Positions 1-7,852 of a stretch of DNA of 13,745 nt are shown piece by piece. Position 1 is the stretch's first letter. Every line of letters starts with the position of its first letter. The position numbers and the translations under genes were made by a program. A model generated the notes under the pieces. The model saw nothing but the letters and a program-made list of their open reading frames with translations, ran no database searches and was not told the DNA's origin. Source of the DNA: JALSKU01 sp964556545 (GTDB lineage Bacteria; Campylobacterota; Campylobacteria; Campylobacterales; JALSKU01); contig CAZKWE010000001.1 of the NCBI GenBank assembly GCA_964556545.1, forward strand, positions 1 through 13,745, read 5' to 3'.

Positions 1-248
1 GTTATGTTTTTTTAAAAAGTTTTGCTATTGCAAAAAATATAACTTTAAAAGCAGTTGACGGATTTTATTTTAACAATAATGCCCCCATAAAAGCTTTGGG
101 GAAAACTTATTTTGTTAAAGAGGGAAATAATATAACTTTTGATACAATGTCACTTAAAAAAAACGGAGAATTTTACTTGCCAAAGAGTTTAAATCATCAA
201 GACTTTTCAGACGATATTTTACCTTTGTATATACTTCCGGCAGTATAA
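1..248 (+). CDS. TsaB-like protein, C-terminal part (5' end outside window)
   Basis: An open frame runs in from the left edge (first full codon at 3) to a TAA at 246-248, giving about 81 residues that begin YVFLKSFAIAKNITLKAVDG and end DDILPLYILPAV. The opening resembles the TsaB segment after the GPGSFTG motif (a helix, then 'alalnipl.gv.'), and the ending resembles TsaB's C-terminal 'PLYLR' strand. TsaB is the non-catalytic partner of TsaD in making the threonylcarbamoyl (t6A) modification of tRNA position 37. From memory, a short, poorly conserved gene of this kind sits between lpxC and thrB in Campylobacterota, which supports the call. The stretch between those two ends is much shorter than in enterobacterial TsaB. 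It could instead be an unrelated hypothetical protein, so I assign no symbol. It ends 11 bases before thrB and is probably in the same operon. Confidence 0.5.
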   Translation, partial: YVFLKSFAIAKNITLKAVDGFYFNNNAPIKALGKTYFVKEGNNITFDTMSLKKNGEFYLPKSLNHQDFSDDILPLYILPAV

Positions 249-259
249 AGAGTTAATAT

Positions 260-1141
260 ATGATTATTGAAGTACCAGCAACAAGTGCAAACCTTGGACC
301 GGGATTTGACACACTCGGTATCGCATTAAATATGCACAATAAAGTCGTTATAAAAAAGAGTAATTTTTTTAGTCTGTCTATCAAGGGTGAAGGCTCCAAT
401 AGAAAAAGATTTAAAAATAACAATCTTTTTGTTAAAATATTTTATGAAATATATGAAGAAATTACCGGAAAACGGGATAATTTTAGATTTGAATTTTACA
501 ATAAAATTCCTATCTCAAGGGGGCTGGGAAGTAGTTCTGCCGTAATAACAAGTGCTGTTGCTGCAGGATTTGGATATGGAAAAGGTGAAATAAACAAGCA
601 GGAAATTTTAAACAAATCTTTAGAATACGAAAACCATCCTGACAATATTGCCCCCGCAATTTACGGAGGTTTTACAGTTTCCGTAGTTGATGATGGCAAA
701 GTTTACACCCAAAAAAAAGATATACCGTCCACTTTACAGGCTATTGTGGTTATACCGGAGCGTGCCATGTCCACATCAAAGTCAAGAACTGCACTCCCTA
801 AAGAATATGCCATAGAAGATATAGTATATAATTTATCAAGAAGTTCTTTTTTATGCAGTGCAATTTTTAGTGAAAAGTGGGAACTTTTAAAAATCGCATC
901 CAAAGACAGGCTTCATCAGGACAAAAGAATGTCAAATATGAAAAAACTGTTTGCAGTTCAAAAAAGTGCCCTTGATGCAGGAGCTCTTATGAGTACACTT
1001 TCCGGTAGCGGATCAACTTTTTTTAATCTTGTATTCACAAAAGATGCTAAAAATATTGCAAATTTTTTACAAGTAAAATTTCCATATTTTAAAGTTAAAA
1101 TCGTTGATTTTGATAATATAGGTTTAAAAGTAAATTTTTGA
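260..1141 (+). CDS. thrB: Homoserine kinase (GHMP family)
   Basis: This cytoplasmic enzyme phosphorylates L-homoserine to O-phosphohomoserine with ATP, the committed step toward threonine. The 293-residue length is normal. All three GHMP kinase signatures are present: the N-terminal substrate motif PATSANLGPGFDTLG (residues 6-20), the ATP-binding glycine/serine loop PISRGLGSSSA (84-94), and the C-terminal glycine motif STLSGSGSTFF (245-255). The HPDNIAPAIYGG segment (126-137) is also characteristic of ThrB and separates it from mevalonate or galactokinase relatives. The ATG at 260 has an AAAGAG ribosome binding site at 247-252. The gene starts 11 bases after the preceding stop and ends 4 bases before ylxR, so it is probably cotranscribed with both. 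No promoter of its own is visible. Position ahead of ylxR-infB is the usual Campylobacterota arrangement. Confidence 0.95.
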   Translation: MIIEVPATSANLGPGFDTLGIALNMHNKVVIKKSNFFSLSIKGEGSNRKRFKNNNLFVKIFYEIYEEITGKRDNFRFEFYNKIPISRGLGSSSAVITSAVAAGFGYGKGEINKQEILNKSLEYENHPDNIAPAIYGGFTVSVVDDGKVYTQKKDIPSTLQAIVVIPERAMSTSKSRTALPKEYAIEDIVYNLSRSSFLCSAIFSEKWELLKIASKDRLHQDKRMSNMKKLFAVQKSALDAGALMSTLSGSGSTFFNLVFTKDAKNIANFLQVKFPYFKVKIVDFDNIGLKVNF

Positions 1142-1145
1142 TATA

Positions 1146-1409
1146 ATGGTAAATAAACATATCCCTTTTAGAATGTGTATAAGTTGTCGCGGAAAAATCG
1201 AGCAGAGAAAACTTATAAGATTGCAGTGTAAAGACAAAAATATTATCGGATATACGAAGAGGGGGAGAAGTTTTTATATCTGCAGGGATTGTTTTAAAAA
1301 AAACAAAAATGAAAAATTGGCAAAATCTCTACAAAGATATTGCAAAACAGATAAAGAAAAAATTTTAAAAATGGTTGAAATACACAAGGAGAAGATATTT
1401 AATGGATAA
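1146..1409 (+). CDS. ylxR: YlxR/DUF448 family RNA-binding protein
   Basis: A small basic protein of 87 residues, carrying the family signature in two parts: an N-terminal RMCISCR with a following RKLIRLQ, and the central KRGRSFYICRDC that replaces the more common GRGAYLC form. YlxR proteins sit beside nusA/infB in many bacteria and bind RNA; reported roles include a nucleoid-associated regulator and an RNase P partner, so the precise function here is open. Four cysteines form two CxxC pairs (C11/C14 and C46/C49), which could hold a metal. It starts 4 bases after thrB. Its last 8 bases overlap the start of infB, and the infB ribosome binding site lies inside its coding sequence, so infB translation is probably linked to it. 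Confidence 0.85.
   Translation: MVNKHIPFRMCISCRGKIEQRKLIRLQCKDKNIIGYTKRGRSFYICRDCFKKNKNEKLAKSLQRYCKTDKEKILKMVEIHKEKIFNG
1386..1391 (+). promoter_or_regulatory. Ribosome binding site of infB (decides its start)
   Basis: AAGGAG lies 10 bases before the ATG at 1402, inside the end of ylxR. The frame is also open further upstream to a TTG at 1375, but that codon has no good site before it and would add a non-family leader (MKYTRRRYL) before the canonical IF2 N-terminus MDKVRIHEIAKELG. Confidence 0.8.
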
Positions 1410-4032
1410 AGTTCGTATTCACGAAATTGCCAAGGAATTGGGCATGAAGAGTAAAGAAATAGTACAGAGTGCTAAAGACCTTGGCATAGAGGCCAAATCG
1501 GCAAACAGTTCAGTAACGCCTGAGACTGCCGAAAGATTGGTAAATTTTATAATGAGTGGTGATAGAGGGGAAAGCCCCAAAGTAAATGAAAAACCGGTTT
1601 CTAAAAAAGAGGAAAAAGTTTTACCACCAAAAGAAGAAACCAAAAAAGACAAAGTAGAAGATAAAAAGATACAAGAGAAAGATTCAAAAAAGACAAAAAT
1701 TGAAAAACCTACAATAATTTCCAAAACTCCGGAAAAAACAAAGGTTGAAGCAAAAAAAGAATCAAAGCCCAAAAAACAAGCAGCACAAGACACTCCAAAA
1801 GAAACAGTCAAAGAAAAGGTTCAGGAAAAACCAAAAGAAACTTTGGCAACAGCAAGTATCAAAAAAAGACGTGGTTTTGTTATTGTTAAAAAGAAAAAAC
1901 AAAAAGTAGAAGAAATTCCAAAAAGCTCCCATAAAATACTTGACTATGAAATGCCAAAAGCTTTTGATGATGCCACTAAGAAAAAAAAGAAAAGTAAAAA
2001 AGTAAAAAAGACAACCACAAAAAAAGATGACTCTTCACAAATTGATATTTTGGCAAACAGAGAATTAAGCGATGTAAAACTGGACCTTATAGATGATATG
2101 GTAGTACTGCCTGATTTTACGGTAAAACAGGAAGAAGTTAAACAAAAAAGAACTAAGACATTTGATCCCAATCAGGTAAAAACAGTAAAAAAACCATCTT
2201 TCATACAGCAAGGAATTCAAAGAAAGTCAAAAAAAAGAAGAAAAAGAAAAATTGAAACAAAGGCGGAAGATATAAAAACTATAAATATACCTGAAGAGAT
2301 AAGAGTTTACGAGTTTGCTGAAAAATTGTCTAAAAAACCAAGCGATATCATAAAGGCTCTTTTTGCTCTTGGAGTTATGGTAACCAAAAATGACTTTCTT
2401 GATAAAGATGCTATCGAAATTCTCAGTGATGAATTTGATATAGATGTAAATATCACAAATCCCGTAGATGAATTTGATTATGAAAAAGTTTATGATGAAG
2501 GTAAACCTGAAGATTTTGTACCAAGACCTCCTATCATTACCATAATGGGTCATGTTGACCATGGAAAGACATCACTTTTGGATAAAATCAGACAAACAAA
2601 TGTAACTCAAAATGAACACGGGGGTATAACACAACATATAGGTGCTTATACTGTACAAAAAGATGATAAGAAGATAACATTTATCGATACTCCCGGACAC
2701 GAAGCTTTTACACAAATGAGATCTCGTGGTGCCCAAGTAACTGATATAGCTGTCATTGTAGTAGCTGCGGACGACGGAGTAAAACCTCAAACAAAAGAAT
2801 CAATTTCCCATGCAAAAGCAGCCAAAATTCCATTTATCATTGCCATAAACAAGATAGATAAACCCACTGCCAATCCGGATATGGTTAAATCCGGCTTAGC
2901 CGAACTTGATGTCACGCCGGTTGACTGGGGCGGAGATTATGAATTTGTCAATGTTTCTGCAAAATCAGGAGAAGGCATAGATGATCTTTTGGAAGTTTTA
3001 CTCTTACAGGCTGAAATACTTGAACTAAAAGCCAATCCTAAAACTTATGCAAAAACTATAGTGGTTGAAAGCAAGCTTGAAAAAGGAAGAGGACCTGTTG
3101 CTACAGTTATATCAAAAAACGGAATATTAAAAGTTGGTGACAATATAATATCCGGAAGTTCTTTTGGTAAAGTAAGGGCATTGGTTGATTATAACGGTAA
3201 AAATATAAAAAGTATACTTCCCGGTGAAACAGGTGTGGTTGTAGGCTTAAATGCCATAGCGAATGCCGGAGAAAAACTATTTTCAACTCCTGATGAGAAA
3301 ACTGCCAGAGAATTTGCTGAAAAAAGAGCGGATTACGAAAGACAAAAAGAGTTGTCAAAAAGCACAAAAGTTTCACTTGAAGAACTTTCATCACAAATCG
3401 CCTCAGGCAAATTAAAATCACTTCCGCTTATCATAAAAACTGATGCATTAGGAAGTCTTGAAGCAATCAAAGGAAGTCCGGGAAAACTTAAAAACGAAGA
3501 GGTAAAAGTTCAAATTATTCACAGCGATGTGGGCGGCATTACCCAAAGTGACATAGCTTTGGCAAAAGCAAGCGAAAACTGTATTATTATGGGATTTAAC
3601 ATAAGACCTACCGGCTCGGTTAAAGAAGAAGCTAAAAAACTTGGTGTTGAAATTAAAACATATAATGTTATATATGATATGATTGATGATGTAAAAGCTT
3701 TACTTGGCGGTCTTTTATCACCTATTGTTAAAGAAGAGGCTTTGGGACAAGCTGAAGTCAGAGATGTTTTTATGGTACCGAAAGTTGGTGCAATAGCAGG
3801 ATGTATAGTAACTGACGGTACGATAAACAGAGGTGTAAATGTAAGAGTCATAAGAGACGGTGTAGTTATATACGAAGGTGAAATATCATCTTTGAAAAGA
3901 TTTAAAGATGATGTAAAAGAGGTGGCAAAAGGATATGAGTGCGGTATCGGTGTTGAAGGATACAATGACATCAAAGTAGGCGATTATCTTGAGAGCTTTA
4001 AAAAAGTAGAACAGAAGGCTACATTTGAATAA
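1402..4032 (+). CDS. infB: Translation initiation factor IF-2
   Basis: IF-2 is the GTPase that brings formyl-Met-tRNA to the 30S subunit and promotes 50S joining. From the ATG at 1402 the protein has 876 residues. Domains in order: a first IF2_N module (about 1-50, with KVRIHEIAKELG), a long lysine/glutamate-rich unstructured linker (about 55-290), a second IF2_N-like module (about 294-350), the G domain, then the beta-barrel and C-terminal tRNA-binding domains. GTPase motifs are intact: G1 GHVDHGKT (383-390), G3 DTPGH (429-433), G4 NKID (483-486) and G5 SAK (519-521). The catalytic histidine of the DTPGH motif is present. Its start overlaps the ylxR stop and its end overlaps rbfA by 8 bases. 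The linker is very A-rich at DNA level, including a run of eight A at 1981-1988, but the frame is unbroken. Confidence 0.97.
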   Translation: MDKVRIHEIAKELGMKSKEIVQSAKDLGIEAKSANSSVTPETAERLVNFIMSGDRGESPKVNEKPVSKKEEKVLPPKEETKKDKVEDKKIQEKDSKKTKIEKPTIISKTPEKTKVEAKKESKPKKQAAQDTPKETVKEKVQEKPKETLATASIKKRRGFVIVKKKKQKVEEIPKSSHKILDYEMPKAFDDATKKKKKSKKVKKTTTKKDDSSQIDILANRELSDVKLDLIDDMVVLPDFTVKQEEVKQKRTKTFDPNQVKTVKKPSFIQQGIQRKSKKRRKRKIETKAEDIKTINIPEEIRVYEFAEKLSKKPSDIIKALFALGVMVTKNDFLDKDAIEILSDEFDIDVNITNPVDEFDYEKVYDEGKPEDFVPRPPIITIMGHVDHGKTSLLDKIRQTNVTQNEHGGITQHIGAYTVQKDDKKITFIDTPGHEAFTQMRSRGAQVTDIAVIVVAADDGVKPQTKESISHAKAAKIPFIIAINKIDKPTANPDMVKSGLAELDVTPVDWGGDYEFVNVSAKSGEGIDDLLEVLLLQAEILELKANPKTYAKTIVVESKLEKGRGPVATVISKNGILKVGDNIISGSSFGKVRALVDYNGKNIKSILPGETGVVVGLNAIANAGEKLFSTPDEKTAREFAEKRADYERQKELSKSTKVSLEELSSQIASGKLKSLPLIIKTDALGSLEAIKGSPGKLKNEEVKVQIIHSDVGGITQSDIALAKASENCIIMGFNIRPTGSVKEEAKKLGVEIKTYNVIYDMIDDVKALLGGLLSPIVKEEALGQAEVRDVFMVPKVGAIAGCIVTDGTINRGVNVRVIRDGVVIYEGEISSLKRFKDDVKEVAKGYECGIGVEGYNDIKVGDYLESFKKVEQKATFE
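4014..4018 (+). promoter_or_regulatory. Ribosome binding site of rbfA (supports TTG start)
   Basis: GAAGG lies 6 bases before the TTG at 4025. No ATG or GTG is available in frame near the conserved beginning KLKRTESILREI, so this site is the main support for the TTG start and for translational coupling with infB. Confidence 0.6.
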
Positions 4033-4387
4033 AAGTGTAAAATTAAAAAGAACCGAGAGCATTTTAAGAGAAATAATCTCTGAAGCTCTCACAACTCTAA
4101 ATGACAGTATGCTAAAATCTTTGGCAGTTACGGAAGTTGACTGCAAAAGAGGAAAATATGATGCGGATGTTTATCTTGATCAAAGTTTTTTCAACAAAGA
4201 AGAAAAAGAGTATATTTTAAAACATTTAAAAAAGGTAAGAGGTTACCTTGAAAATTACACATTGCAAAATGAAGGTTGGTTTAGATGTCCCAAATTTCAC
4301 TTTAAATTTGATGAGAAGCTTCAAAAAAGACAAAAAACTGAAGAATTGTTTTCCAAAATAGAAAAAGAGTTAAAAAATGATAACTGA
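4025..4387 (+). CDS. rbfA: Ribosome-binding factor A
   Basis: RbfA binds the 30S subunit late in assembly and helps maturation of the 16S rRNA 5' end. The 120-residue product has the single KH-like fold pattern expected: an N-terminal helix RTESILREIISEAL, then a strand region with VDCKRGKYDADVYL, and a C-terminal RCPKFHFKFDEKL that matches the family's 'P.l.F..D' ending. WFRCP before that segment is typical of Campylobacterota homologues as I recall them. It starts with TTG and overlaps infB by 8 bases and rimP by 11, so all three are likely translated as a coupled set. The grouping of infB, rbfA and rimP is itself a ribosome-assembly and initiation cluster conserved across bacteria. Confidence 0.9.
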   Translation: MNKSVKLKRTESILREIISEALTTLNDSMLKSLAVTEVDCKRGKYDADVYLDQSFFNKEEKEYILKHLKKVRGYLENYTLQNEGWFRCPKFHFKFDEKLQKRQKTEELFSKIEKELKNDN

Positions 4388-4802
4388 TACATTAGCATCA
4401 ATCCTGGAAGATAATGGTGTTAAACTTTATGATGCGGAGTTGGTTGAAGAAAATGATCAAAAAATTTTTAGGGTTTACATAATTTCTGACAAAACCGTTA
4501 CACTTGATATGTGTGCTAACATATCCCGCATAATTTCACCCATCATAGACTTGGAACCGCCTACTGATGAATCATATTTTTTAGAAGTAAGTTCCCCGGG
4601 AATCGAAAGAGCTTTAAAAAAACCGAAGCATTTTATCAACTCTGTTGGTGAAACCATAAAGCTAAAAACAAACAGTTCTAAAAAAATAATAGCAAAACTT
4701 TTAGAAGCCGATGAAAACGGTATTGTAATAGAATACAACGGTAAAAAAGAGAGTTTAAAATATAGCGATATCAATAAAGCAAGAACATATTTTGAATGGT
4801 AG
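4377..4802 (+). CDS. rimP: Ribosome maturation factor RimP
   Basis: RimP assists an early step of 30S assembly. The 141-residue protein shows the family layout: an N-terminal alpha/beta domain (about 1-75) with DAELVEENDQKIFRVYI and the diagnostic YFLEVSSPGIERALKKPKHF motif (about 66-85), then an SH3-like C-terminal domain. The ATG at 4377 lies within the end of rbfA (11-base overlap) with AAAGAG at 4364-4369 in front of it. Its own stop overlaps the start of ribD by 7 bases. Length is slightly short compared with the usual 150, with nothing missing from the core motif. Confidence 0.93.
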   Translation: MITDTLASILEDNGVKLYDAELVEENDQKIFRVYIISDKTVTLDMCANISRIISPIIDLEPPTDESYFLEVSSPGIERALKKPKHFINSVGETIKLKTNSSKKIIAKLLEADENGIVIEYNGKKESLKYSDINKARTYFEW

Positions 4803-5797
4803 ATGACGAATTTTATCTAAAACTGGCTCTCAAAGAAGCTTGGAAGTATCAGTGTCTTACTTATCCAAATCCGGCTGTCGGGGCAGTTGTCGTTGACAAA
4901 AACGGTCAAATACTATCCATATCGGCTCATAAAAAACAAGGCGAACCTCATGCAGAATTAAATGCTGTAAAAGAGGCATATCTTTTTCTAAGAGATGATA
5001 AAACCCTCAAAAATTTAAAAAATCCTTCACAAATTCATAACTATCTTTTGAAAAATCATAATAATTTATTTAAACAATGCAAGATATATGTTACTTTGGA
5101 ACCTTGCAATCATTTTGGATCCACACCCCCTTGCTCTGTTTTGATATCATCTTTGGGCTTTAGTGAAGTAATTATTGGCTCAACCGAAGTTAATAATGAA
5201 GCCAAAGGCGGCATACAAAGATTTAAAGAGCACAATATACAAGTAAAAACCGGGGTTCTTAAAGATGAGTGTGATACTCTTTTGTATCCGTTTAAAAAAT
5301 GGAAAAAGGAGAGATTCGTATTTTTTAAAATTGCCACCAATTTAAACGGCAGTTATGACGGAGGAATTATAAGCTGCGAAACTTCAAGAAAATTTGTTCA
5401 TACATTAAGAGACAAAATAGATCTTTTAGTTATCGGCGGAAATACGGTAAGAGTTGACAGGCCTGTATTGGACAGCAGAATGATAAACGGCAAAGCTCCT
5501 GATGTTCTCATATATTCAAAAGAAAAAAATTTTGATAAAACAATACCTCTTTTTGATGTAAAAAATAGAAATGTTTACATATCAAACAACTTGGATATCA
5601 TAAAAAAATATAATTTTATAATGATTGAAGGTACAAATTCAATGCTTCAAGCCACAAAAGATATAGTTGACTGGTATGCATTTTTTATAGCTCCTTTTTT
5701 AAAACCCGGAAAAAATTTAAATACAAACACAAGTTTAAAACTTCTTTGGCAAGATACCAAAGATAATGACCTTTTACTCTGGCTAAGCAAAATATAA
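4796..5797 (+). CDS. ribD: Bifunctional riboflavin biosynthesis deaminase/reductase RibD
   Basis: RibD performs two consecutive steps of riboflavin synthesis: deamination of the pyrimidine made from GTP, then NADPH-dependent reduction of its ribosyl side chain. The 333-residue protein has an N-terminal zinc deaminase domain (about 1-150) with TYPNPAVGAVVV (22-33), the catalytic HAE (52-54) and zinc cysteines in PCNHFGSTPPC (C104 and C113). The C-terminal reductase domain (about 172-333) has the KIATNLNGSYDG entry motif (178-189), the RDKIDLLVIGGNTVRVDRP segment (205-223) and a VDWYAFFIAPFL strand near the end. Its tail is divergent: the usual EGG is IEGT (277-280), and the protein is shorter than the roughly 365 residues of E. 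coli RibD. Both catalytic parts look complete. It overlaps rimP by 7 bases, has no strong ribosome binding site, and so probably depends on coupling. It closes the + strand operon, 45 bases from the convergent TRAP permease gene. Confidence 0.9.
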   Translation: MVDDEFYLKLALKEAWKYQCLTYPNPAVGAVVVDKNGQILSISAHKKQGEPHAELNAVKEAYLFLRDDKTLKNLKNPSQIHNYLLKNHNNLFKQCKIYVTLEPCNHFGSTPPCSVLISSLGFSEVIIGSTEVNNEAKGGIQRFKEHNIQVKTGVLKDECDTLLYPFKKWKKERFVFFKIATNLNGSYDGGIISCETSRKFVHTLRDKIDLLVIGGNTVRVDRPVLDSRMINGKAPDVLIYSKEKNFDKTIPLFDVKNRNVYISNNLDIIKKYNFIMIEGTNSMLQATKDIVDWYAFFIAPFLKPGKNLNTNTSLKLLWQDTKDNDLLLWLSKI

Positions 5798-5842
5798 AAA
5801 GTGCTTGCAATCAGCCAAAGTGTTTTATGAGTATCCAATCAT

Positions 5843-7801
5843 TTAACTCTGTCGTATTTGAGGCAAGATTTTACCAACTCTTTTGTTGTGTATTGTTAAA
5901 ACAACGGCAAATATCAATAATCCTGCTATATGAGAGTCTTGAATATGGGGTATAATACTCTTATAGCCAAAGACTTTATCGGGAAAGAGAAGCAAAAGTG
6001 TTGATACCACAAATATCAATCTTTCATATATTTTAAGCTTTGCATTCCAATATCCCTCAACAAAAATTGCAAATGATAAAATCCCGGGAATTGCAAAAAA
6101 GAAAACTTCAAATCTATCTATCCAACTACCTACAATCAAATAAGAAAATGCAAAAAGCAAAGGCATAATATACAAACCTTTGCCAAGCTTCCAAGCCTCA
6201 AGACCCGTTCTCATAGGAGGGGTTTTCGCAATACCGGCTGCAGCAAATGCCGCCAAACAAACAGGCGGTGTAAGATTTGAGTCTTGGGATAGCCAAAAGA
6301 TGATAAGGTGTGCGGCCAAAAGATACATAGTTACTTCAGGAGGAGTAACACCGGCACTAACAAGTGCGGCCATTTCAGGGCTTAACATCAATCCAAGAAG
6401 AGCCGGAGCAGAAAGAACAGCCAAAACTATATATGAAGCCGTTACAGGAAGCCCCATACCCAAAAATAAAGAAGCTACGGCAACAAGCACTAAAGCCAAG
6501 AGCAACTGACCGCTTGACCATTCCATAATAAGTTGAGAAAATGTTACACCGATACCCGATATATTTATAATACCTACAACCACACCGATAGAAACAAGCA
6601 AAACCCCAGTAACTATCATATTTTGAGTTCCAAGAGCCAATGCTTCTATAATATCTTTAAAACCCATTCTTTTATTTTTGGTAAGATAAGATGAAAAAAT
6701 TATTACAATGATAGATATTCCTGCTGCATAGGTCGGAGTAAATCCATACACTAAAAGTCCTATCAATGTTGCAAGAGGTATAAAAAAGTGAAAACCTTCT
6801 CTTAAGGTGGGTAAAACTTCAACTTTTTCACCTGTTGCTTCAATACCGTGTTTTTTTGCATGAATATGAATATAAAACGAGATTGATGCAAAATATAAAA
6901 TTGCAGGCAGTACCGAAACGGCTATAATTGTTGCAAATGATATGTGAGTCATTTGAGCCATGATAAATACACCTGCCCCCATAATCGGAGGCATTATCTG
7001 ACCTCCTGTGCTTGCGGCAGTTTCAACTGCGGCAGCAAATATAGGCTTAAAACCGTTTTTTATCATCATAGGTATCGTAATTGTTCCCGTTGAAACCGTA
7101 TTTGCTACGGCTGAACCCGATATGGTTCCCATAAGAGCCGAACTAAATACCGCAACATGACCGGCACCTCCTCTAAATCTTGAGGTTACGGATTTTGAAA
7201 GATCAACTATAAAATCCCCTGCCCCACTTTTCATCAAAAAAGCAGCAAACAGCATAAACATAAATACATAAGTAGCCGATATATTTGCAATAAAGCCAAA
7301 AAGTCCTTCGCTTGTAAAATACATTCTGTAAAGAAATCTTGTAACCGTCATTCCTGCAAAACCAAAAACCCCCTCTATATATCTTCCGAGAAAAAGTACA
7401 TAGGCTATGGCAAATATCATCATACCGGGTACTATCCAGCCTGTTGTTCTTCTAAGTATTTCTATAGCCAAAAGTATTGACAATACCGAAACAACCAAAT
7501 CCGCTGGTCTCATATTGCCATTTGCTACGGCATACAAGGATTCTTCAAAACCAACCAAATAAAAAAACGGAATCAGTGCAATAATAGATAAAAAAATATC
7601 AAAATATGATACGATTTCCTTATTTGAGTATTTTGAAGCTCTGTAAGTCAAAAAGCCCAATGAGGATAGAAATGAAAAGTGTCCCGCATTAAACCACAAA
7701 TCACTTATGCCTCCTATGATATTGATATAAAAATGAAAAACTGCTATACCCATTGCATAATAAAGTAAAAAAGGCTTGATTTTTTCTTTTGAAATTCCCA
7801 T
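5843..7801 (-). CDS. TRAP transporter permease, fused 4TM/12TM (TAXI type)
   Basis: This 652-residue inner-membrane protein fuses the small DctQ-like and large DctM-like TRAP subunits, the form that works with TAXI receptors to import small organic acids with a sodium or proton gradient. It is hydrophobic almost throughout. The N-terminal third (about 1-130) would be the four-helix part. The transport core carries GTISGSAVANTVSTGT (225-240), ETAASTGGQIMPPIMGAG (260-277), GMGLPVTASY (448-457) and SQDSNLTPPVCLAAFA (505-520), all TRAP-T signature loops. A further set of hydrophobic segments (about 563-635) extends past the core. Translation starts at the ATG at 7799-7801 with AAGGA at 7808-7812. 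The receptor gene lies immediately upstream, separated by a hairpin. The substrate cannot be read from the sequence. Confidence 0.92.
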   Translation of the reverse strand: MGISKEKIKPFLLYYAMGIAVFHFYINIIGGISDLWFNAGHFSFLSSLGFLTYRASKYSNKEIVSYFDIFLSIIALIPFFYLVGFEESLYAVANGNMRPADLVVSVLSILLAIEILRRTTGWIVPGMMIFAIAYVLFLGRYIEGVFGFAGMTVTRFLYRMYFTSEGLFGFIANISATYVFMFMLFAAFLMKSGAGDFIVDLSKSVTSRFRGGAGHVAVFSSALMGTISGSAVANTVSTGTITIPMMIKNGFKPIFAAAVETAASTGGQIMPPIMGAGVFIMAQMTHISFATIIAVSVLPAILYFASISFYIHIHAKKHGIEATGEKVEVLPTLREGFHFFIPLATLIGLLVYGFTPTYAAGISIIVIIFSSYLTKNKRMGFKDIIEALALGTQNMIVTGVLLVSIGVVVGIINISGIGVTFSQLIMEWSSGQLLLALVLVAVASLFLGMGLPVTASYIVLAVLSAPALLGLMLSPEMAALVSAGVTPPEVTMYLLAAHLIIFWLSQDSNLTPPVCLAAFAAAGIAKTPPMRTGLEAWKLGKGLYIMPLLFAFSYLIVGSWIDRFEVFFFAIPGILSFAIFVEGYWNAKLKIYERLIFVVSTLLLLFPDKVFGYKSIIPHIQDSHIAGLLIFAVVLTIHNKRVGKILPQIRQS

Positions 7802-7821
7802 ATTAAATCCTTAACGAGAAG

Positions 7822-7847
7822 TATCAGGGCTTAAAACAGCCCTGATA
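7822..7847 (-). terminator. Intercistronic hairpin between receptor and permease genes
   Basis: The arms TATCAGGGCT (7822-7831) and AGCCCTGATA (7838-7847) pair perfectly over 10 bp around a 6-base loop. It lies 5 bases after the receptor stop and 9 bases before the permease ribosome binding site. On the transcribed strand it is followed by CTTCTCGTT rather than a clean U run, so it looks like a partial terminator or an mRNA-stabilising stem rather than a full stop. Such stems are known between binding-protein and permease genes, where they leave more receptor than permease. Confidence 0.65.
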
Positions 7848-7852
7848 AAAAG

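Noticed and set aside
1419..1811. Open frame of 130 codons on the - strand inside infB
   Set aside because: Its serine/phenylalanine-rich product is the reverse reading of the Lys/Glu-rich IF-2 linker, a common artefact.
3519..3974. Open frame of 151 codons on the - strand inside the 3' part of infB
   Set aside because: It lies wholly antisense to conserved IF-2 C-terminal domains and has composition expected of a shadow frame.
5781..5816. Possible bidirectional terminator between ribD and the permease gene (GGCTAAGCA pairing with TGCTT and AGCC)
   Set aside because: The pairing is only 5 bp plus 4 bp with a one-sided 6-base bulge and a 12-base loop, and no clean U run follows on either strand, so it is too weak to call.
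6180..6509. Open frame of 109 codons on the + strand inside the TRAP permease gene
   Set aside because: It is the antisense shadow of a clearly conserved permease region, has no family resemblance and no ribosome binding site worth noting.
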